From: JACQFZ01 sp045810625
Lineage (GTDB): Bacteria > Pseudomonadota > Gammaproteobacteria > Acidiferrobacterales > Sulfurifustaceae
Direction of reading: 5' to 3'
Assembly: GCA_045810625.1 (NCBI GenBank)
Contig: JBJMVQ010000029.1
Location: 62,001-126,000, forward strand
DNA: 64,000 nucleotides
Shown: positions 50,206 through 58,609 of the stretch, piece after piece
How positions within the stretch are numbered: the first letter of the stretch is position 1
Layout: each line of letters begins with the position of its first letter
Translations under genes and position numbers: made by a program
Notes under the pieces: model-generated
Databases searched by the model: none
Seen by the model: only the letters and a program-made list of their open reading frames with translations
What the model was told of the DNA's origin: nothing

Positions 50206-50934
50206 ATGGCACGGATCGCCCCGATATTGCGATACACCGACGGCTACCTGCCGGTCGCGCTCGAAGTGCTCGGGCGCGGCGGTCTGGTGATCTCGCCGAC
50301 GACGACCAATTACAACCTGATCTGCGACGCCACGAACGAAGACGCCGTCGAGCGCGTATTTCAGGTCAAGCGGCGGACGAAATTCGGGCCGCTGCCGGTG
50401 AGCCTCCCGTATCCGGAGGTCGCGCCGCGCTACGTCGATATTCCGGATTGGTTCGACGTCGGAATATTGCGCGCGATGCTGCCGGGCGAGATTTCGTTCA
50501 TCTTCCGGCAGAAATATCCGTTCCCGGATCGCCTGACGTGCGGCCTCGGCAGCGTCGCCATCAGTTGCACCACGCATCCGGTATTTCGCTCGATGGTCAT
50601 CGGGCTGAACCGGCCGATCGCGGCGACGTCGGCGAATCTCTCCGGTCAGGGCAATATCTTCGTGCCGCTCGACAAGGCGATCGCGGACATCGGCGCCGAG
50701 GTCGACCTGATCATCGACGCCGGGCCGACGGCGGCGGAGATCGCCGGCTCCGGCGATCGCGTGAACACGATCATCGATCTCACGTTTGACGTGCCGTACC
50801 TGGTTCGGCCCGGGTGGGTGCCGCTCGACCAGGTGCGGAAATTTTTTCCGAACCTCAACACCGATATCGAAGCGTATCAGCGCGAGCTTCGCCGCCGCGT
50901 CGCGGTACGCCAGCCGGAAGCGGGCGTGGCATGA
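50206..50934 (+). CDS. Sua5/YrdC/YciO family protein, second copy
   Basis: ATG 50206 starts 10 bp after the diiron enzyme gene and gives 242 residues. The YrdC motifs are present in FQVKRRTKFGPLP (KxR) and IAATSANLSGQGN (SxN), so nucleotide binding is likely intact. It differs clearly from the first copy (47460-48197): the N-terminus reads LEVLGRGGLVISPTTTNYNL and the C-terminal part ends with VRPGWVPLDQVRKFFPNLNT. Two divergent members in one operon suggest a heteromer or two successive activations. Its stop overlaps the exporter start (ATGA). Confidence 0.84.
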   Translation: MARIAPILRYTDGYLPVALEVLGRGGLVISPTTTNYNLICDATNEDAVERVFQVKRRTKFGPLPVSLPYPEVAPRYVDIPDWFDVGILRAMLPGEISFIFRQKYPFPDRLTCGLGSVAISCTTHPVFRSMVIGLNRPIAATSANLSGQGNIFVPLDKAIADIGAEVDLIIDAGPTAAEIAGSGDRVNTIIDLTFDVPYLVRPGWVPLDQVRKFFPNLNTDIEAYQRELRRRVAVRQPEAGVA

Positions 50935-52157
50935 ACGACCGGCTCGACACGCGTTTCGCGTCGCTGCTCGCGCTTACCGTGCTCGCGAACATGGGCGTGG
51001 GCATCGTCATGCCGGTGCTGCCGCTCTATTTCGAGCACCACGACGTGAGCGTGGCCGGTCTTGGTCTGCCGTTCGTTACGCTCGTCGCCGGCCGGCTCGC
51101 GTCGCGTGCCGGTGTCGCGCGCGTCATCGAGCGGCTCGGCCACCGGCACGTCGTCATGGCGGCCTTTCTGATCTACGCCGTCGTCTTCTTTCTGTATCTC
51201 GCCGCCGGCTCGTTGCATGTCTTCGCCGCGCTGCGGTTCGGCGAAGGCATCGTCGAGGGCGTGCTGGCAGTGGCGTTGAACGATCTTGCGATCGCGTATA
51301 CCAAAGGTAGCGCCGCGGAGGTGCGGGTGCGGGCGATGGGACGTTTCAGCGCCGCGTTCGGCCTCGGCTTCCTGCTCGGTCCGCTTGCCGGATCGGTGGT
51401 GGCATATTTCTGGGGATTGCCGGCGATCTTCATCGCCGCCGGCGTCCTAGGTCTGGGCGCGGTGCTCGTCACGGCGCGCTTTATCGTCGACGCGCCGGCC
51501 GCGGCGAGTTCCACCGCCGCGACCGATCGCCTCGTCGGAGTCGGCCTGCTGATCGGCCTGTACAGCCCGCAATTCCTGCGCCGGCTGGTTTTCTTCTCGT
51601 TGATGATTTTGCTGCCGCTGCACGCGCACGACCGCCTGCGGCTCGCGCCGGAAGCCGTCGGCCTTTTCTTCTCAGCGTCGGCGGTCATCACGACCGCGGT
51701 CATGCCGTTCGCGGCGATCGTCGCCAAACGCGTCGGTGCGGAACGAATGGTCCGTGCCGGTCTGTTCGTAATGATCGTCGCGCTCGCGCTGTTTGCCGTG
51801 CCCGACACGGTCGCAGGTTTCGCGGCGCTGTTCCTCGTCGAGACGTTTGCGTTCGCGCTCATGTTACCGCCCGCGATGTCGATATTTGGCGACGCGATCG
51901 ACAATCAGGTGAAGCGGACGCAGCTGCTCGGCGTCATGGCATTCGTCACCGAAATCGCCTCGCTGCCGCTCGCCGCGATTCTGCCCGCGTGCTACGCCGC
52001 GAGCCCGGCGGCGGCATGGAGCGCGGTCGCTGTCGTCGCCGCCGCGGCGCTTGCGGCGTTCGTTGGCGCTCGTCGACGCCTGGTCCAGGCGATGCCCGTG
52101 TCGGGCGCGATCGATGCGGGGAGCGGCGTGCCGGCGGTATCGCGAATCGGGAGGTGA
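50931..52157 (+). CDS. MFS transporter, probable exporter of the cluster
   Basis: ATG 50931 overlaps the preceding stop; the protein has 408 residues and 12 transmembrane helices. LTVLANMGVGIVMPVLPLYF opens the first helix, and SAAFGLGFLLGPLAGSVVAY is a motif-C-like stretch seen in drug-efflux MFS proteins. Translational coupling to the biosynthetic genes suggests it exports the product or gives self-resistance. The direction of transport is inferred. Confidence 0.85.
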   Translation: MNDRLDTRFASLLALTVLANMGVGIVMPVLPLYFEHHDVSVAGLGLPFVTLVAGRLASRAGVARVIERLGHRHVVMAAFLIYAVVFFLYLAAGSLHVFAALRFGEGIVEGVLAVALNDLAIAYTKGSAAEVRVRAMGRFSAAFGLGFLLGPLAGSVVAYFWGLPAIFIAAGVLGLGAVLVTARFIVDAPAAASSTAATDRLVGVGLLIGLYSPQFLRRLVFFSLMILLPLHAHDRLRLAPEAVGLFFSASAVITTAVMPFAAIVAKRVGAERMVRAGLFVMIVALALFAVPDTVAGFAALFLVETFAFALMLPPAMSIFGDAIDNQVKRTQLLGVMAFVTEIASLPLAAILPACYAASPAAAWSAVAVVAAAALAAFVGARRRLVQAMPVSGAIDAGSGVPAVSRIGR

Positions 52158-52159
52158 GT

Positions 52160-53536
52160 ATGAGCCAAACCTTGTTCGACAAGATCTGGTCGGCGCATAT
52201 CGTGAAGTCGCTGCCCGACGGCCGCGATCTGCTGTTCATCGATCGGCACCTGCTGCACGAAGTCACCACGCCGCAGGCGTACAGCGGTTTGATCGCCAAG
52301 GGACGGAAGTTGCTGCAACCGGCGCTGACGGTCTCGACCGAGGACCACGTCGTCTCGACCGAGCCGGGCCGCGACGGCGCCGCGTTCGCCGAAGGGCAGA
52401 TGATGATACAGGTCGTGCGCGAAAACGCGCTGCGATTTCGCGTCGCGCATTTCGGCGCGGTCCATCCGCAGCAAGGCATCGTGCACGTCATGGCGCCGGA
52501 GCAGGGGATCGTCGCTCCCGGGATGACGGCCGTGTGCGGCGACTCGCACACCTGCACGCTCGGCGCCATGGGGGCGATCGCGTTCGGCATCGGCACGAGC
52601 GAAGTCGAGCACGTGATGGCGACGCAGACCATCGTGCAGGCCAAACCGAAGAACCTGCGCGTCACCGTCCGCGGCGAGCTGCCGCCGGGCGCCAGCGCCA
52701 AGGACGTGATCCTGCGCATCTGCCGTACGCTGACCGCCGGCGGCGCGACCGGCTACGCCGTCGAATACGCGGGGCCATTCGTCGAGCGGCTCGCGATGGA
52801 AGGCCGCTTTACGCTCTGCAATATGTCGATCGAGATGGGCGCGCGCATCGGCCTGATTGCGCCCGACGCGACGACGTTGCGCTATCTCGATGCGGCATGT
52901 TACTCGCCGCTGCGCGAGCATCGTGAAACGGCGCTCGCGGCCTGGTCACACCTCGAGAGCGATGCGGAGGCGGCGTTCGACCGCGAGATCGACATCGACG
53001 TGTCGCGTCTGAAACCGCAGATCACGTGGGGCACGAGCCCCGACCAGGTCGTCGATATCGACGAGGCGGTTGCGTATCAAGACTCGGATCGCGCGCGCCG
53101 TGCGCTCGAATACATGGATCTGCGCCCGGGCGAGATGTTGCTCGGCAAGCCGGTCGATGTCGTGTTCGTCGGCTCGTGCACGAACAGCCGCATCGGCGAT
53201 CTGCGTGCGGCGGCCGCCATCGTGCGCGGCAATCGCGTGGATCGGCGTGTGCGCGCGTACGTCGTGCCGGGCTCGCAGGCGGTGAAACGGCAGGCCGAGG
53301 TCGAGGGCCTGGACGACGTGTTCCGCGCCGCCGGGTTCGAGTGGCGCGAGCCCGGCTGCTCGATGTGCGCGAGCATCAATCGCGAATTCGTTCCGCCGCG
53401 CGCACGCTGTGTTTCCACGACCAACCGCAATTTCGTCGGACGGCAGGGACCGGGCGCGCGCACGCATTTGGTGAGCCCGCAGGTGGCGGCGGCATCGGCG
53501 CTTTCCGGCGCGATCGCCGATCCGCGCGCGCTTTGA
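52160..53536 (+). CDS. LeuC-like isomerase large subunit (aconitase superfamily)
   Basis: ATG 52160 follows GGGAGGTGAG and gives 458 residues. The three cluster-binding cysteines are present: one in VGSCTNSRIGDL and two in PGCSMCASINREF. GDSHTCTLGAMGAIAFGIGT and MSIEMGARIGLIAPD are further LeuC blocks. It needs the small subunit encoded at 54335-54964 to move a hydroxyl group on the product of the LeuA-like enzyme. Its length fits bacterial LeuC. It is the best evidence that the pathway contains a dehydration/rehydration step. Confidence 0.92.
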   Translation: MSQTLFDKIWSAHIVKSLPDGRDLLFIDRHLLHEVTTPQAYSGLIAKGRKLLQPALTVSTEDHVVSTEPGRDGAAFAEGQMMIQVVRENALRFRVAHFGAVHPQQGIVHVMAPEQGIVAPGMTAVCGDSHTCTLGAMGAIAFGIGTSEVEHVMATQTIVQAKPKNLRVTVRGELPPGASAKDVILRICRTLTAGGATGYAVEYAGPFVERLAMEGRFTLCNMSIEMGARIGLIAPDATTLRYLDAACYSPLREHRETALAAWSHLESDAEAAFDREIDIDVSRLKPQITWGTSPDQVVDIDEAVAYQDSDRARRALEYMDLRPGEMLLGKPVDVVFVGSCTNSRIGDLRAAAAIVRGNRVDRRVRAYVVPGSQAVKRQAEVEGLDDVFRAAGFEWREPGCSMCASINREFVPPRARCVSTTNRNFVGRQGPGARTHLVSPQVAAASALSGAIADPRAL

Positions 53537-53543
53537 CGTCGCC

Positions 53544-54287
53544 ATGCTCGAAAGGGCGCAGGGACATCACGTGCAGGGCGCCGCCCGGTGGCGGCATGTA
53601 TTGCCGGCGGCAGGCTTCGCATTCACTGCATCCTGCGCCATCGCGGCGGACGTGCCGCCCCCGGCGATCTACTCGATTGCCCGGCTGCAGGCCGTCTACG
53701 ACAACCTGGACGCGCTGCAGCTGACCCAGTCATGGTATCTCGCGAATTCGGCGCGTGATTTCCTGCTCGAAGTGTTGGATCGGAACGAAAGTTTCCGTTC
53801 GCGCGCCGAAGATCTCACGCGCGCGCAGCTGTTCTTCGGCGGCCTGATCTCGGATCGCGCGCGTCCGGTGCTCGGTTGGGTCGGGCGGCTCGATTATGCG
53901 CGAACGGGGGTCGGCGACGAGCTGGCCGATCTGCGCGGCGGCGCGCAGTTGAACGTCGATCGGCTCCCGCCGTTCGCCGACTGGTTCCGACGCAACCGCG
54001 TCGAGCTGTTCGTGGAAGTCTTCCCGCTGCGGACAAACGAAGACTTCGGCCGCTTCGATACGTTCACCCGGTTCGCGTTTCGTTTTGACGAGCGATTCGC
54101 GGCGCGCGGCGTCGTGCGCACGTATCGATTCGACGAAGGAAACGTCGTGACCTTCGAGAACGACGTGCTGTATTCGTTCAATCGACACTACGACGTCGTT
54201 GTCCGTCTTGCAAAAGCGAATCGTGACCGCGCGGGCCTGGCGGAGAAGGATTTCGTATGGGGCGCGGGGCTGCGCTTCACGTTTTGA
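53544..54287 (+). CDS. Exported, outer-membrane-like protein of unknown function
   Basis: The 247-residue protein has a signal peptide (LPAAGFAFTASCAIAAD). The second half is rich in alternating hydrophobic strands (VELFVEVFPLRTNED, FTRFAFRFDERFAARGVVR, YDVVVRLAKANRD). It ends in AGLRFTF with a terminal Phe, the usual signature recognised by the outer membrane assembly machinery. A small beta-barrel is likely. It sits between the LeuC- and LeuD-like genes, 7 bp behind the former, which is an unexpected place for such a protein and suggests a role in import or export of the product. Confidence 0.65.
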   Translation: MLERAQGHHVQGAARWRHVLPAAGFAFTASCAIAADVPPPAIYSIARLQAVYDNLDALQLTQSWYLANSARDFLLEVLDRNESFRSRAEDLTRAQLFFGGLISDRARPVLGWVGRLDYARTGVGDELADLRGGAQLNVDRLPPFADWFRRNRVELFVEVFPLRTNEDFGRFDTFTRFAFRFDERFAARGVVRTYRFDEGNVVTFENDVLYSFNRHYDVVVRLAKANRDRAGLAEKDFVWGAGLRFTF

Positions 54288-54334
54288 CCGAGCGCGCGGC
54301 TGAGGAGCCGCGCCGAGCAGAAGGAGATGGCGCG

Positions 54335-54964
54335 ATGAGCGAGAAATTCGTTGTCGAAACGGGGCGCGCGTGTTTGCTTGCGGTTCCGAACATCGATACC
54401 GACGTGATCATCCCCCAGACGGAGCTGGCGACGATTTCGAAGTCGGGACTCGCCGACGGGCTGTTCGCGCGCTGGCGCTACGGCACAGGGCGCGAGTTGA
54501 ACCCGGATTTCGTGCTCAACAAACCGGCGCACCGCGGCTGCCGCTTTCTCATCGCGGCCGCGAACTTCGGTTGCGGCAGCTCGCGCGAGCACGCCGTTTG
54601 GGCGCTGCGCGATTTCGGCATCCGCGCGGTGATATCGCCCGCGTTCGCCGAAATCTTTTTCCGCAACGCACTGCGTAACGGGCTGCTCGCCGCGACGGTC
54701 GCGCCCAACGATTACGAGCGGCTCGCCGCCGCTGCCGCGGCCAATGACGGCGGTCTCGACCTCATCGTCGATCTGCCGAATCAGCGGGTCGTCGCGGACG
54801 ACGTGGTCGTGCCGTTCGTCATCGGCGCCGAGGACAAGCGCCGGCTGCTGCGCGGGACCGACGAGATCGAAGAAACGCTCGAGCACCTATGCGATATCGA
54901 TACGTTCATCGCCGCCGACCGTGGCCGGCGGCCGTGGATCTACGAGACACCCTGGAGCCAATGA
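54335..54964 (+). CDS. LeuD-like isomerase small subunit
   Basis: ATG 54335 follows AAGGAG with 8-bp spacing and gives 209 residues. PNIDTDVIIPQTELATISKS and FGCGSSREHAVWALRDFGIR are LeuD hallmarks, the latter carrying the substrate-binding loop. The C-terminus GRRPWIYETPWS resembles proteobacterial LeuD, and the length is usual for it. It pairs with the LeuC-like subunit despite the intervening gene. Confidence 0.92.
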   Translation: MSEKFVVETGRACLLAVPNIDTDVIIPQTELATISKSGLADGLFARWRYGTGRELNPDFVLNKPAHRGCRFLIAAANFGCGSSREHAVWALRDFGIRAVISPAFAEIFFRNALRNGLLAATVAPNDYERLAAAAAANDGGLDLIVDLPNQRVVADDVVVPFVIGAEDKRRLLRGTDEIEETLEHLCDIDTFIAADRGRRPWIYETPWSQ

Positions 54965-54971
54965 GGCGCAC

Positions 54972-55307
54972 ATGAGCTATTACGAACGGCACGTGTTCTT
55001 TTGTTGCAACCAGCGTTCGGAGGGTGAGCTCTGTTGCGCGAGTTTCGGGGCCCAGCGCGTGCGCGATTACGCGAAGCAACGATTGCGGGCGCTCGATCGT
55101 CTCGGCCCCGGAAAAATTCGCATCAACCAGGCGGGCTGCATGGACCGCTGCCAGGACGGGCCGGTCATCGCCGTCTATCCGGAAGGCGTCTGGTATACGT
55201 ACGTCGACGAGGACGACGTCGACGCGATCATCGAGGAGCATCTGCTCAACGGTCGGCAGGTCGAGCGGCTGCGGCTGGCAGATACGCCGCCACGGGACAG
55301 AGAGTAG
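54972..55307 (+). CDS. Thioredoxin-like [2Fe-2S] ferredoxin
   Basis: The 111-residue protein matches the thioredoxin-fold ferredoxins. The four cluster cysteines come from VFFCCNQRSEGELCCASFGA and QAGCMDRCQDGP. VYPEGVWYTYVDEDDVDAII and LLNGRQVERLRL are conserved C-terminal blocks. It could pass electrons to the diiron enzyme encoded upstream. Relatives are also found as stand-alone genes in betaproteobacteria, so its presence here may not be specific to the pathway. Confidence 0.88.
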   Translation: MSYYERHVFFCCNQRSEGELCCASFGAQRVRDYAKQRLRALDRLGPGKIRINQAGCMDRCQDGPVIAVYPEGVWYTYVDEDDVDAIIEEHLLNGRQVERLRLADTPPRDRE

Positions 55308-55312
55308 CGCGC

Positions 55313-56353
55313 ATGTGGGCTCACGGACGAGCGTTGGCCATGTCGTCGCTGGTCCTGGCGGTCTTCGCCATCGGCGCATCGCCGCCAGCCGCAGCCGCCG
55401 GCCGCCTCAATCTTTACTGCGCCTATCCCGATGCCGCCTTGTGCGGCGCGATCGCGCAGGGTTTTGCGCGCGCGCACGACGTTCAGGTGAGCGTGGTGCA
55501 AAAACCGACCGGCGAGCTGCTCGCGCAAATCGTCGCCGAAGCCCGCAATCCGCGCGGCGACGTCTGGTGGGCCGGCACCGGCGATGTTTTTCTCCAGGCC
55601 GCCGAAAAAGGCGTGCTCGACGTCTATCGGTCGCCGCGCTTGCCGGAGCTGCACGACTGGGCGGTGCGCGAAGCGCAAGCGTCGGGCTATCGCGCGGTCG
55701 GCATTTACGGCGCGGTGCTCGTGCTCGCGTACAACCACGAACTCCTGCGCAAAAAGCATCTCTCCGCGCCGCAATGTTGGAAGGACTTGCTGCGACCGGA
55801 GTATCGCGGCGAGATCGAAGTGTCGAATCCAAGCTCCTCGGGAACCGCGTACCTGACGCTGGCGACATGGGTTCAGCTGTTCGGCGAGGACGCGGCGTTT
55901 CGGTTCGTGCGCAATCTGAACGGGTCGATCAGCAGCTACGCGCGCTCCGGCGCCGGTCCGCTCAAAGCGGTCGCGCGCGGTGAAGCGACCGTCGGCGTCG
56001 CGGTGCAGCACGGCGTGGTCAACGAACAGGCCAACGGATTTCCCGTCGACATGAGCTGGCCGTGCGAAGGCACCGGTCAGGAGATTGGCTCGATGGCGAT
56101 CATCCGAAATGCGCGTCACCTCGAGAATGCGCGGCTTTTTTACGATTGGGCGCTATCGCGCGAAGCGCAGGAGCTGCCGTTCGCGGTCGGTCAGTATCCG
56201 CTGCCGGCAAACAAAACCGCGCGACCGCCGGCCGGGTTGCAGGTGCCGCCAAGTGCGCGGCGCATCGCCTACGACTACGCGCGCTTCGGTGCATCGGCCG
56301 AGCGCAAGCGTTTGCTCGCGCGTTGGAACGCGGCGGTAAACGATGCACCGTGA
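55313..56353 (+). CDS. Ferric-type ABC transporter substrate-binding protein
   Basis: ATG 55313 lies 5 bp after the ferredoxin gene and gives 346 residues with a signal peptide (SSLVLAVFAIGASPPAAAA). The rest resembles the AfuA/FbpA-type solute-binding fold: LNLYCAYPDAALCGAIAQGF, WWAGTGDVFLQAAEKGVLD, VLAYNHELL and SGTAYLTLATWVQLFGEDA. Relatives bind ferric iron, organic phosphonates or polyamines. The exact ligand is open. It shares an operon with permease and ATPase genes. Confidence 0.85.
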   Translation: MWAHGRALAMSSLVLAVFAIGASPPAAAAGRLNLYCAYPDAALCGAIAQGFARAHDVQVSVVQKPTGELLAQIVAEARNPRGDVWWAGTGDVFLQAAEKGVLDVYRSPRLPELHDWAVREAQASGYRAVGIYGAVLVLAYNHELLRKKHLSAPQCWKDLLRPEYRGEIEVSNPSSSGTAYLTLATWVQLFGEDAAFRFVRNLNGSISSYARSGAGPLKAVARGEATVGVAVQHGVVNEQANGFPVDMSWPCEGTGQEIGSMAIIRNARHLENARLFYDWALSREAQELPFAVGQYPLPANKTARPPAGLQVPPSARRIAYDYARFGASAERKRLLARWNAAVNDAP

Positions 56354-58601
56354 CGCGGCCAAGTTAGCGGCGTTCGTTTCGCGCGCTGGTTTGCGCCGAT
56401 TCTCGGCTTCGCCGGGCGATGTCGCGGGCCACGCGCCGATTCCGGCATCGCAGCGGCGCCTCGCGTGGTTCTGGGCGGTGTTCGGTCTCGTCGGATTTTG
56501 TCTGGCGCCGTGGTACGCCTCGGTCGACGCGATTTGGTTTCTCGCCTGGCCCGATGACTTGTATCGCGACGCGTCTCACGGCGCCGGCTTGCGCGAGGTA
56601 TTACAGAGCGCAAGTCCGTGGGGGGCCACGTTCGGATCCTTTTTGTTGGCCGGTGCACTCGCGGCTCATGTCGTTCCATCGCGCGACCGCTTGGCGCGGC
56701 TGCTCGTCGTGATCGGTATTGCCGGCTTATCCGGGTTCGTGCTGGCTGGCGCCGCCCCGGCAGCCGGCGCGCCGGGCTGGGGTTTGGGCGCGGCGATGGT
56801 CGCCGCAACCTTCGCTATATGGCTCGCACAGGGACTCGCTCTGCGCGGCCACTTCGGCGGAGACGTGTTCGTCTCCGGTACCGTCGTCGTGGCCGGCGTA
56901 TTGACGGCAGTCTTCACGCTGTTGCCGGTAGCCGCCATTTTCCGTTACGCGCTGCAAGACACGGCGGGCTTTTTTTCGCTCCCTGCGCTGGGTGCGCGCC
57001 TGCTCGACGCGAGTCTCTGGAGCGGCGCGTGTTTGACTTCGCGCGGCGCCTGCGGCGCGGCATGGAACACACTCGCGCTCGCTCTCGTTTCCGGCGCGCT
57101 TTGCACGCTCGTCGGTTTTGTCTTGGCGCTGTTCGTCGCCCGCGCAACGAGCGGCTTGCGCCACGTCGTGCGCGCGGCGGCGATGCTTCCAATCGTCGCG
57201 CCGCCCTTCGTCATCGGCATGGCGATGGTGCTGCTATTCGGCCGTTCGGGGCTCGTCAACGCGCTGCTCGACGCCGCGTTCGGCGTACCGCCGGAACGTT
57301 GGATCTACGGTTTGCAGGGCGTGCTGCTCGCACAGGTGTTCGCGTTTACGCCGGTGGCGTTTCTCGTGCTGCTCGGCGTCGTCGAAGGCGTATCGCCGAC
57401 GCTCGAGGAAGCGGCGCAGACGCTCGGCGCAGACCGCACGCGCACGTTTTTCGATGTCTCGCTGCCGCTCATGCGGCCCGGGCTCGCGGGCGCGTTCCTG
57501 ATCTGCTTCGTCGAATCGATTACCGATTTCGGCAACCCCATCGTGCTCGGCGGCAACGCACGGTTTCTCGCGACCGAGGTGTTCTTTTCGCTCATCGGGG
57601 CCGAGATGGACCCCGGGCGCGCGGCGGCGTTGTCGGCGCTCCTGCTCGGCCTCGCGCTGGTCGCGTTTACGGTTCAGCGGCGCGTGCTCGGCGCCGCGGA
57701 CTACACGACGACGACCGGCAGGCACAGTCGCGGGATGCATCCACCGCTGCCGGCCGGCGTGCGGCGCGTTTGCGCCACGGTTGCCGCCATGTGGTGTGCC
57801 GCGGTCGCCCTCGTTTTTGCGCTCGTCCTCGTCGGCGGCGGCGTCGTAAATTGGGGACGCGATTTCACCCCGACCCTGAAACATTATGCGGCGGCGTTCG
57901 GTGTGCAGCTTTCCGCGCGAGGAATTGCGCTCGTCGGCACCGCCTGGGATAGCCTGTTCGAGACGGTGGGGCTGGCACTTGTCGTCGCACCGCTCACGGC
58001 ACTGATTGGGCTGCTGCTCGCATGGATCTTGATGCGACACGACTTTCGCGGCCGCCGCGCGTTTGAGTTTGCGACGTTTCTCGCGCTCGCGATCCCCGGC
58101 ACGGTCACCGGCGTTGCCTATCTGCTCTGCTTCAACGCGCCGCCGCTCGAGCTGACCGGCACCGGATCGATCATTGCCTTGTGTTTCCTGTTCCGCAATC
58201 TGCCGGTTGCCGTGCGCGGCGGCGCCGCGTCGATGGCACAGATCGATCGTTCGCTCGACGACGCCTCCGTCACCCTCGGGGCGCGAGGTATCCATACGTT
58301 TCGCAAAATCGTGCTGCCGTTGCTGCGGCCCGCTTTGATCGGCACGTGGACGTACGGCTTCGTCCGTTCGTTGACGACGGTGAGCGCCGTTATCTTTTTA
58401 GTATCCGCCGATCACGAGCTGGCGACCACGTTCATTCTCAATCGCGTGATCAATGGCGACTACGGCGTTGCCGTCGCCTACTCGACGGTCCTGATCGCGT
58501 TATCCGCCGCGCTGTTCGTTTTGCTTCAGCGCGCAGCCGGCCTCGGACGCCGCCGTGATGCCGCCGCGATCGGACCGACGCTTCCGATTGGCGCGTCTTA
58601 G
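56343..58601 (+). CDS. ABC transporter permease, fused two-domain FbpB type
   Basis: The 752-residue protein starts within the end of the binding-protein gene (11-base overlap). It has two permease modules of about six helices each, each with the ATPase-contacting EAA loop: LEEAAQTLGADRTRTFFDVS and LDDASVTLGARGIHTFRKIV. An N-terminal extra segment with hydrophobic helices (WFWAVFGLVGFCLAPW, then GATFGSFLLAGALAAHV) lies ahead of the first module. The layout is that of ferric iron permeases such as FbpB and SfuB. Confidence 0.88.
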   Translation: MHRDAAKLAAFVSRAGLRRFSASPGDVAGHAPIPASQRRLAWFWAVFGLVGFCLAPWYASVDAIWFLAWPDDLYRDASHGAGLREVLQSASPWGATFGSFLLAGALAAHVVPSRDRLARLLVVIGIAGLSGFVLAGAAPAAGAPGWGLGAAMVAATFAIWLAQGLALRGHFGGDVFVSGTVVVAGVLTAVFTLLPVAAIFRYALQDTAGFFSLPALGARLLDASLWSGACLTSRGACGAAWNTLALALVSGALCTLVGFVLALFVARATSGLRHVVRAAAMLPIVAPPFVIGMAMVLLFGRSGLVNALLDAAFGVPPERWIYGLQGVLLAQVFAFTPVAFLVLLGVVEGVSPTLEEAAQTLGADRTRTFFDVSLPLMRPGLAGAFLICFVESITDFGNPIVLGGNARFLATEVFFSLIGAEMDPGRAAALSALLLGLALVAFTVQRRVLGAADYTTTTGRHSRGMHPPLPAGVRRVCATVAAMWCAAVALVFALVLVGGGVVNWGRDFTPTLKHYAAAFGVQLSARGIALVGTAWDSLFETVGLALVVAPLTALIGLLLAWILMRHDFRGRRAFEFATFLALAIPGTVTGVAYLLCFNAPPLELTGTGSIIALCFLFRNLPVAVRGGAASMAQIDRSLDDASVTLGARGIHTFRKIVLPLLRPALIGTWTYGFVRSLTTVSAVIFLVSADHELATTFILNRVINGDYGVAVAYSTVLIALSAALFVLLQRAAGLGRRRDAAAIGPTLPIGAS

Positions 58602-58609
58602 GGGCATCG

